Position numbers and translations under genes: made by a program. A model generated the notes under the pieces. That model saw nothing but the letters and a program-made list of their open reading frames with translations. It did not search any database and was not told where the DNA came from. This document shows, piece by piece, positions 55,618-64,000 of a stretch of 64,000 bases of DNA. Numbering within the stretch: the stretch's first letter is position 1; each line of letters begins with the position of its first letter. Source of the stretch: Musa acuminata AAA Group. Taxonomy: Eukaryota; Streptophyta; Magnoliopsida; Zingiberales; Musaceae. Location of the stretch: positions 33,914,501-33,978,500 of the forward strand of contig NC_088344.1 of assembly GCF_036884655.1 (NCBI RefSeq). The letters run 5' to 3'.

Positions 55618-57510
55618 CTCTCCCCTCCTTAAAAGAAAATTTAGTCCTCTAAATTTATCATACCTCTTTCGACGAAAAGACGAGGATAAGCTTTCTTCAT
55701 TTCTTCCTCTAGCTCCCAGGTCGTTTCATTCGTACAATGATGCTTCGAAATTACTTTAACCAGAGTAATAATTCTATTTCTTAAGATCTTCTCTTTTTTT
55801 ATCAATAATCCGAATGGGCTCTTCCTTGTAAAACAAGTCTTTCTCAATCACAATCGGCTCATACTCAATGACATAAGAAGGATCAGGTATATACTTTCTG
55901 AGCATTAACACATGAAATATATCATGGATATGACACATCGATGGTGGCAAGGCAATCTTGTAAGTGACAGAGCCAATTCTTTCAAGGATCTCAAAAGGTC
56001 CAATGAACCTTGGGTTTAACTTTCCTTTCTTTCCAAATCTTACAACGCCTTTGGAAGGGGAGACCTTTAGGAATACAAAATCCCCTACTTGGAACTCGAT
56101 ATCTTGTCTTCTATTGTCAGCATAGCTCTTTTGCTGACTCTGAGCAGCCTTTAGCCTTTTTATGATAACTTGAATTTTTTCAGTAGTCTCTTATACTTTA
56201 TATGGTGCTAACAACTTTTTATCACCAACTTCCTCCCAACATATAGCCGTTCTGCACTTTCGCCCATTCAATGCTTCATAAGGAGCCATCTAAATGCTCG
56301 AATGGTAACTATTATTGTAAGTGAACTCAATAAGAGAAATATCTTTATCTCATTCACTTCTCCAATCCATAACATAGACTCTAAGCAAATCCTCAAGTAC
56401 TTGAATTGTTCTTTCAGATTGACCATCAGTCTGAGGGTGATAGGCAGTGCTAAACTTTACTTTGGTGCCCATAGAATCTTGTAATCTCCTCTACAATCTA
56501 GAAAGAAATCTAGAGTCTCTATCCGAGATGATCTCCTTCGGGACACCATGAAGTCTTACTATTTCATCAACATACAAATCTGCAAACCTATCAAGAGAAT
56601 AAGTCATATTGATTGGTAAGAAATGTACAGATTTGGTTAACCTATCAACAATGACACAAATATCATCATGCTTTCTAGAGGTTCTGGGTAGTCCTGAAAC
56701 AAAGTCCATAGTAATACATTCTCATTTTCATTCAGGAATATCTAAGAGCTATAACAAAGCTCCAGGTCTCTGGTGTTCTGCTTTGATTTGCTAACATGTC
56801 AAACACCTTGAAACGTATATTGCAATCTCCTTCTTCATACCTTTCCACCAATAATGACTTTGGAGATCTCTATACATTTTCGTGCTACCAGGATGCATGG
56901 TGTACTTTGAATTGTGACCTTTGTTCAAGATTTAGTTCTTGATATCTGAGTCATTTGGAACACATATTCTATCCCCAAATCTCAATAGGTCATCATTTGA
57001 AATTTGAAAATTTAACTTCAATCCCTTTTTAACTTCATTCCTCAAGTATATTAAATGTGGATCTCGTAGTTGTCCTTCTTTAATTTGTTGAATGAGATCA
57101 GTTTGCAAAAAGTGATCATTTTGTATAATAATCTATACTGGTATGATAAGAAGATAGTCAATCCATACCAAGTATAATATCAAAACTCCAAATCTTTAAA
57201 AGAACTAAATCAGCAAAAAGTTCAAGTTCTCTGATAAAAATCAGACAATAGGACAAGATTCAAGTTCGTTATCAAAGAGTCTCCAATGATCATATATACA
57301 TATAGCACATAATGCAATTGTCTAGATTGAATACCCAAGTGATAAGCAAAATATTATGAATCAAATCATAGATGAGACCCATGGTCAAACAAATATTTGC
57401 ATTCTTTCATAAACATAGATAATACTTTCGACCACCGATTCAGAAGCTTTAGAATCATATTCAGTGATAGCATACACTCTGACATGGGCTAATGATTTAG
57501 AAGGCAGTGA
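55618..57510 (-). pseudogene. Gypsy pol remnant: protease end, integrase and C-terminus, reverse transcriptase deleted
   Basis: Minus-strand text from about 57510: aspartic-protease tail with FDIILGMDWLSSYH near 57200-57150, then an abrupt jump (about 57145-57120) to the zone before integrase (RDPHLIYLRNEVKK...). That zone leads to an HHCC-like region (GHNSKYTMHPGSTKMYRDL...YWW...CLTC) and the integrase core MDFVSGLPRTSRKHDDICVI (56709-56491 open), with a later [22 protein letters not shown]. The end is GPFEILERIGSVTYKIALPP and WELEEEMKKAYP (to 55639). Reverse transcriptase and most of RNase H are missing. Several stops interrupt it. Order and motifs place it in Ty3/Gypsy. It was probably inactive for a long time. 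PPT: GGAGGGGAGAG at about 55618-55629. Confidence 0.85.
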
Positions 57511-57520
57511 CTCTTTCTTT

Positions 57521-57709
57521 TTGATAAAAAAAAGAGAAGATCTTAAGAAATAGAATCATTACTCTGGTTAAAGTAATTTGAAAGCATCATTCTACGAATG
57601 AAACGACCTGGGAGCTAGAGGAAGAAATGAAGAAAGCTTATCCTCATCTTTTCGCGGAAAGAGATATGACAAATTTAGAGGACTAAATTTTCTTTTAAGG
57701 AGGGGAGAG
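57521..57709 (+). pseudogene. C-terminal end of Gypsy pol and polypurine tract, right arm
   Basis: Plus-strand mirror of 55618-55805: GATAAAAAAAAGAGAAGATCTTAAG, then NETTWELEEEMKKAYPHLF-type text in broken frame, a stop, and the tract AAGGAGGGGAGAG (57697-57709) directly before the LTR. Only about 60 codons of pol are present on this side. Confidence 0.8.
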
Positions 57710-60507
57710 TGTAACATCCCTCATTTTTTTAAATTTATAAGGGCTTATTTGTAAATATGAGGATTTTTTTAAATAATTCTTTAGCACTAAATATTTTTTA
57801 TATATATATTGAAAGTATTGTGAGGGACCAAAATGTGAATTTCATTAATTGGAGGTGATTTATGAAATATTCACACTGAGGAAAATAAATAAATAAAAAA
57901 ATAAAATGGAGGACTTATGACATTAGCAAGGATGAGCCACTTACATTTATTCTAAAGATGACACCTAAACCTCCATGCATACTTGCCACCTGACTATTTT
58001 AGCATATGAGCCAAACCTAAATAATTTAAGGCACAATTAAGGAAAACTTTGTAGCCAACATAACTTGAGGAGAGGAGAAAGAATTGAAGGAGAAGAGAAA
58101 GAGAAAGAATCGAATAAGAAGAAGTTTTATTTTGGCTTAAGGCTTTGCATCAATTCTCTCCCCCCCCCCCCCCCCCACATTTGGAAAACAAAACTTTTTA
58201 AGACAAGTGTTCTAACACATCCTAGAGATAAATTTTGATTCTTGTTTTCACCATGATTTTGAGAAAATTGGGAGATTGTGGCTGCATGTAAGATATATAT
58301 ATACCGTTTATACATCAAATGTTGAATTTAAAATTTTTTAGATTTTGACCTTTTAGTACTCGTGTAGCCATAACTTTTTGCACCAAATTCGAATTGAGAA
58401 AAAACCTCTTTCATACGAAAGGAGACTTATAGAGCTTTCATTTGATATAAATATTGAAAGATTTAGAATAAATTTACCTATCCAAATATATAGATAAAAA
58501 GACCTCTTGTATTCGGTAAAATAGATACTACAACTTCTGACCTTCTGTTACTAAATTGCTCATAACTCTCTAGTGAAAATTCTGAAATATGCAAAACTTG
58601 TTTCTTTGGAAACTAGATTCGTATATCTTTTTTTTGATACCTAATTTGAAAATTTTGAAGTATGTTTGCCTTCTGAAACATCTGTTTAAATTGATTCTAT
58701 TGATTCGGCAAAACAGAGATGATCAATTATGATCTTTTGTTACTAAATTGCTCATAACTCTCTAGTAAAAATTCTAAATTATGCAAAACTTATTTTTTTT
58801 TTAACTAGATTCACATATCTTTCTTTAACACCTAATTTGAAATTTTTTAAGTATGTTTGCCTTTTGAAACATCTGTTTAAATTGATTCTATCAATTCTGC
58901 AAAACATAGATGATCAATTATGACCTTCCTTTACTCTATTTGTTGTAACTTCCTGTTTTTAGTTCATCTGAAAATAGATTGATACAACTTTCCAATGACA
59001 CCTATTTTTAGTGAATTGGAACATGCTTGATCACTCAAACAATTCAGGAAATGTACCATTGAAATTCTACTAGAATTGAAAACTTTGTTGGGTTTTGCCT
59101 ATTCAAGTTTCATCCAATTGAAAATTTGATTTCTTCTAAATTCTTCTTCAATTGAGCTTTATATTAGTCCTTTGAAATTCTTATATTGTTCATCCTGAAT
59201 TTGTTATATGTCTGAAATTTATTATGTAATGCTTTGTTTGCATCTCCTTGTTTGATAAAGGCACACGCATATCTCCGTTATTCTGCATGTGCTTCCGATA
59301 TGTGCCAATGTTATTGTTCATACTACCCTTTTGTACTCTGGTGTCTTGTGGGATATTGTAAATCTTTGCCAGAAGTGGTAAAGGGAGTTATGCATAGAGC
59401 TCGCGATGCTCTGTCGACCCCCATTGACTTCACTCAGACGTGGGTGGATGGAGCTCCCAAACGTGGGAGACTTATGCTTGGTGGTCATCCAGAAATGGAT
59501 GAATCACATTATGTATGTGGTCGCATAGCGCCCTCTATGTTTTTGATATGATATCCAAAGCTTTGCTTATGAGTTTATATTTATGCTTTGGATAGAAATG
59601 GAATACATGCTACATCAAAAATTGCATACAAGCTTGTGTTTATTATTCGGTTCACTTGTTATACTTTGAAGTGTTTCGTATGTCATTGTTATGCTCTCAA
59701 ACACTCTTACGCCTATGATATGCACCTAAATGCTTCATTTGTCATTTGATACATGCCTAAATGCTTCTTTTGCCAATGAAATGCTCCAATTTCCTTTCTC
59801 TCATTGTTATGTCTAACGTCTGTTTTCGAATGAGGTAACTCTTTGTGATTTTTATATCAAATGAGATGATTTCAAATGAACACTTATATTTCTGCTTTTG
59901 TTATCTTGATACTAAGCCTGCTTGAACTTCTCCTATCACCATGAATATGTTAGTCGTTTGTTGAGCTCTTTATGCTCACCCCGTTGCTATATAAATTTTT
60001 CAGGGTAGCTTGTCACGCATTGAAAAGCTAGAATTGGGTTGAAGCAGTGAAAGGCTAAAAGATTTTTGGGCTAATCTTTGTTAGTTGATAGGTTTTTGTT
60101 GTATAGTATACCTTACTTCTGATGTAATGTTAAGGATATATTGATACTTATGTGTTGTAAAAGTTTTAAGGACCGCTCATGTTCATGGAATGATAGGTTT
60201 AAGTTGTATAAGGATTATGAACTCATGGTAAATAATTATTTTTTTTGTGATTGTATATATTTCTACGATTATGAATTTGTGTTGTGGTTAATGTTTAGTT
60301 GAGTTGCCTTTCGATTTTATGAATTAGTGAAGTGGAGTATGATTTATGAAACGTACATATTTATGAATTATGAATATTGATTTGAATGGTTCTTAGTATC
60401 CTCAAATTGTTAGATTGGATCCTGGATTGAATTGACGATGAATTATAATATTATTGATTTTAAACAGGGTCCCACCTCCTGAATGCGATAATTCGAGGGG
60501 CGTGACA
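57710..60507 (+). repeat. Gypsy LTR, right inverted arm
   Basis: Starts TGTAACATCCCTCATTTTTTT and ends GAGGGGCGTGACA; 2798 bp. TATATAAA at about 59989-59996 lies near a conserved CAGGGTAGCTTGTCACGC block. The 105-codon frame at 59234-59551 corresponds to 53814-54065 of the other arm. It is probably promoter-proximal LTR sequence that happens to stay open. Confidence 0.85.
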
Positions 60508-60525
60508 GAATTGGTATCGAGTTGC

Positions 60526-60900
60526 GGAGATCAACTGGTCGATTGAGCAATAGGCTGCAAGAGAGGACGATGCATCAAAAAATCGAATGAATCATCGATG
60601 AACCAATGATATGTCGGATAATATTTGATTTAAGCCTTATAATAATTATCTAAATCGAAGTAGGTTTTATGTGTATATGATTAACCGAGATTGTGTCAGG
60701 TGGTGGTACCACTCAGACACAATCTTCGAAAGAGTATCAGGCGATGGTACCACCAGGACCCAGGAAATCCGGGATGAGATCTTTTTTTACTCCAATTTTG
60801 AAGTCATTTGAGGTCTATAAATTATTCCTGCATGGAGTAGTAAGAATTAAGCACGAAATTGAGTTAAAAAAGAGGAAAAAAAAATGGAAACTCTCTTAGG
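60526..60900 (+). mobile_element. Old LTR fragment related to Copia B, right part
   Basis: TCAGGTGGTGGTACCACTCAG, then AGGCGATGGTACCACCAGGACCC, CCAGGAAATCCGGGAT and GAGGTCTATAAATTATTCC reproduce in order the B LTR text CAGGCGGTGCAACC...CCGAAATTCCGGGAT...GGGGCCTATAAATAC. The likeness is decayed but collinear. Together with 52590-52836 it suggests the Gypsy pair entered an old B-type LTR. Confidence 0.5.
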
Positions 60901-63248
60901 ATTTAGAGTCCCTTCTTCTTAGTATTTAGATTTTTCGTAGAAGTGCAGCAGATATATCATTCCATACGAGAAATAACTTCTCCCCCTTTGTCATCAACAA
61001 ATGATATAACTTATCATTTAGATTATATCATTCCACTTATAGCTCAGAATCTAAAGAGCATGAAACCACTTACTATCATAATGATTGACTAACAAAAAGG
61101 TCTAGTAAGCGTAATGCCATGTCAACTACGAGTTCTATCTCACAAGATGGCTTGTTCAATTGAAAAAGGTAACAAATGGAGAAGAAAGATCAGCAGCATA
61201 GGAATGATTTTGTTGTCATTCACTTCATTTCCTTGGTTTTACATTACTATCAAATTTAAGTAGGCAGGTTATGCAAGATTCTGTCCTTGAAATTACTGTA
61301 TTCATCTTCCATGAGGATATCTGATTTATACCAATACAAAAAAGATTTCTTACTCCTCTACAGGCAATAGAACAAGGATAAACAAACAGAAACGGGCTAA
61401 CCCAGTCTAATTTAGTTCTTGATTGGAATGCTTTCTTATTTATAGAAAAGTACCTAAATCATATTCCTTGCCTTGGTCAGTGGTGTCATCATTGTCTTTC
61501 AACTTATCCCATGGCAGCGATCCCATCCCATCACTACCGCCATCCATTTACATGCATGCTCTTGTTTAGGAACCCAAACAATTAGCTATGCATGCAAAAA
61601 CTACTGGGCACTAATCAAATCAATACTTAATTCCCCAAAAGAAGCATTACTTACTGCTGAAATCCTGTCCAGAAAAATTAAGAAATTCCAAAAAGAGACA
61701 ATGCCTAAAAAGAATGTCTCTAAGTTATAATTCAACTTTAATTTGTTAATATTAATACCATAATATTTATTTACACAACGGATAGAGTATAAGCACAATG
61801 CAAAATGTTTGAAGATTCACCATAAACTTTAAAATTAATAATTGATGTTGGCAAGATTCATTCTTCAGACCAACAATATCCTCAAATCTTGACAAAAAAA
61901 TTGAGATGGCATGTCTACTTATTATTACTGTCACATCCATTGCCCACATCAATTAATTAACCATATACTCACAGGGACAGGTAATGTCATGGTGATACAT
62001 TCAATTATTAACTATATTAGACTAGATACAACTAGAAGGGACATAAGCAAGTCTTACCTTAGATTACACAAAACCATAAGAATAGGACATGAAAAAACAG
62101 CTGCAAATGCCAAACAGGAAATTGAACTCACAAGAATTTCCTCGATTTCGATAATAAATAAAAAAATGGCAAAAAAAGAGTACACGAAAACTCACCGTTA
62201 GCAACAAAAAAACAAAAGAGAACTGATGAAACCGCCAAAAATTGTCAACAACTCAGAAGATGCCAAATTTCCTCTGTACATTTCAAGAAGTGAGAGAATG
62301 ATAGCAAATGAGAGTAACGAGTAGATCATGGATCTTCCAAGACCAGGCCATGGAGTCGATGCTACACAAACAAGCTAGAAGAAAATCAAAAAGAGTAAAG
62401 CCATGTAATAAGAAGAGAAGAGAAAAAGATTTAAAGTACAAGAACATACATTGCAACAAGTAGCAACAGCAACATGATAAAACAGAGCTCACATGTATCC
62501 AAAAACCATGGTCGTGTATACCGTCTTTAATTTAGATATCACAAAGACATCATAAGCCACATAGTCTAAAGTCTTGGCGAATATGGTTTGGTAAGTAAAC
62601 AAATGTTATGAAAATCCATCATTTTCTCCCTCAACATTTATATGGGGCCAGTTCAAGCTTTTCAAGCAGCTGTTACCGTCCTTGGTTCGTTGTTCTCCAT
62701 AGAATGAAGGGTGCACCGAGAAGCAAAGTGGGTGTCAGCAAGCATTAAAGAACTTTCAGATGAAACATCTCGAGATGCTCTGTTACACGAAACGAGGATT
62801 TCGAGGGTGGCCAATTTAGTATTCGTTTGAGGCGAAACCAGACTAGAACCAATCTAGTTTAGAGTTTTGATTTTGGCAAGGGAGCCACAGACTAGAGAAA
62901 GGCATATATCAAGTATGAAGTATCTTTTGAACAGGAGAAGGGAGAGCAAACAGAGAGTCAACGAAGACACTGAATATCTTACTCATACCAAATAAATGAT
63001 ACGCCTACGATCCAACCTACTACAGGAAAGAAAGAAAACAAGATCCAAGAACAAGATGCAAGATCAAATGCAGCAAAGAAATAGGGCAAAAAATTATAAA
63101 AAGGAAACCAAATAAACCAGTTGCTCGAAAAATCCCAAACCACAACAAAATAGAAGATCAAGAAGTCAAGAAGCAAGAAGAGGTGGTCCAGATCCGATCC
63201 GGGGATGCACCATGAACACGAGAAAAGAAGAAGAAGAAGGAAAGAAAT
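60901..63248. other. AT-rich sequence, no exon recognised
   Basis: Possible long first intron of a minus-strand transcript that would start near 63.4 kb. No frame in it shows a recognisable domain. The 92-codon minus frame at 62979-63257 is a T-rich hydrophobic artefact next to the (CTT)n-like donor region. Confidence 0.4.
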
Positions 63249-63425
63249 CTTTACCACAAAGGCTCGGAGCTGCGCGCGCGGTGCGGGAGAAATCCGGGAG
63301 GCGGAGACGTCGCAAAGCCGACGAGGGATTCGACTGAGGAACCAACGGAACGGGTTCTAAAGATCACCGCTCCGGAGCGGACTTACGTTACCCTCAGCAC
63401 CCATCGGCGGACGTGACGCGGGACT
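63249..63425 (-). other. Candidate first exon and promoter of a minus-strand gene
   Basis: A 170-bp GC-rich island in AT-rich surroundings. On the minus strand, ATG 63404 reads MGAEGN up to a consensus donor GTAAGT (63386-63381). If that donor is not used the frame closes after 15 codons, and a second donor GTAAAG (63254-63249) follows a leader-like exon. This looks like a 5' untranslated exon with a short upstream frame, or a tiny first coding exon. The product is unknown. Confidence 0.4.
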
Positions 63426-63497
63426 TTGAATCATTTTTTGGGCGGTTCAAATCGTGGCTCGATTTGGGTTTGGAATAATTCATTGGAAGGTAAAGTG

Positions 63498-63535
63498 CAT
63501 ATATATATATATATAATTACACATATATATATATA
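63498..63535. repeat. Two (TA)n tracts
   Basis: Two runs of TATATATA separated by ATTACACA, upstream of the candidate minus-strand exon. Confidence 0.9.
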
Positions 63536-63639
63536 TGAAAAGAAATATTTTGTTATATACAATGCGTCACCAATTGCAACGTCAACCGTCCAATCTCCAA
63601 TCTCCAATCTCCTCTCATCCATCGTTCGATAAATGTAAT

Positions 63640-64000
63640 ATGCATGATATAACTTCCAAAAAGAACTAATGCTAACAATTAACACTATTAATTCAGTTTC
63701 CTCGGAAGAACATAAAATGACATAAAACTCAGACTTGGTTGAATGTCGGGACATCCAGTTCTTGTGACATTTCTCCTGAACATTTCCACCCATGGTATTC
63801 AACTTTAAGTTCCTTGAAGACATCAAGGAACAAGAAGCTCAGTAAACAACAATAGCAACAGAAAGAACATCCACACCCAAAACCAGAGCAGCTCCAGGAA
63901 CACATCTGGTCAATCGGTTTATTTGTGAAAACTAAATGATAGTTCAAGGTAATAACTGGAAGCATTTTAGCGCATCCAGTGGAATGCACGATGAGCAGTG
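63640..64000 (-). other. Possible terminal exon or 3' untranslated region of a gene running off the window
   Basis: Minus strand reads FKELKVEYHGWKCSGEMSQE... to TGA near 63735, after a pyrimidine-rich stretch with acceptor-like TTCAAG (about 63823). I recognise no family. Coding status is unproven. Confidence 0.25.

Larger units (their letters stand above)
52837..60525. mobile_element. Inverted pair of Gypsy LTRs around a pol remnant
   Basis: The arms 52837-55805 and 57521-60525 are inverted copies of each other at roughly 90 percent similarity by eye. Each arm comprises the end of pol, a purine tract, a full LTR of about 2.8 kb, and about 18 nt beyond the LTR (GAATTGGTATCGAGTTGC-like). The 1.7-kb spacer is minus-strand pol. 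Thus each LTR has pol on its inner side and PBS-like sequence on its outer side, unlike a normal element. The right arm carries an insertion of about 120 bp at 57790-57910 and a 17-base C run at 58161. Two separate insertions, or one aberrant (autointegration-like) product that later diverged, could explain it. Confidence 0.75.

Noticed and set aside
62979..63257. 92-codon hydrophobic minus-strand frame
   Set aside because: T-rich composition gives Phe/Leu/Ile/Trp runs. It spans a likely splice donor and has no homology I recognise.

Overview
This is a plant nuclear window. The genes are split by GT-AG introns, and several have strongly GC-rich 5' ends that relax toward the 3' end (clearest in the UTP15-like gene). 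That gradient is typical of commelinid monocots. The repeat style resembles what I associate with Musaceae (banana or ensete), but that is an impression I cannot prove here.

The window has three zones. (1) 1-16.2 kb is nested retrotransposons. A young Copia element (here 'A', 151-8798, LTRs of 1497 bp differing at about 3 positions, target duplication AAACT) sits inside the 5' LTR of an older, non-autonomous Copia derivative ('B', from before base 1 to 16169). B has lost most of pol and instead carries a decayed Transposase_32-like ORF with its own TATA-like box. (2) 16.2-50 kb is the genic island, after a degenerate antisense Copia relic. Its genes are a calmodulin-like EF-hand protein (18107-18622, +), an R2R3-MYB (21390-22564, +), a VAR3/OZ1-like RanBP2 zinc-finger protein of plastid RNA editing (23587-29223, +), a V-ATPase S1/VOA1-like type I membrane protein (29638-34091, +), an intronless UTP15-like rRNA-processing WD40 protein (35011-36636, +), a NAP-type NAC factor (40128-41140, -) and an ATAF/SNAC1-type NAC factor (46664-47799, +). 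A LINE fragment and local duplications lie between them. (3) 50-60.9 kb is retroelement territory again: a truncated Gypsy fragment, then a 7.7-kb structure of two diverged Gypsy LTRs in inverted orientation around a pol remnant, apparently inside an old LTR related to B. The last 3 kb holds no recognised gene, except a GC-rich patch that looks like a minus-strand first exon.

The genes are ordinary nuclear housekeeping and regulatory genes with no sign of a shared pathway. The most distinctive structure is in the long 5' leader of Copia A (2973-3286). Four hairpins share an identical 18-nt apex (TTGGTCGAGTCCCTCGAG), each on a different but internally complementary lower stem. Conserved tops on independently complementary stems look like a selected RNA or DNA structure. 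I know of no described element with this arrangement, though I could not search. Exon coordinates were read by eye from splice consensus and reading frame. No alignment, expression or database evidence was available.
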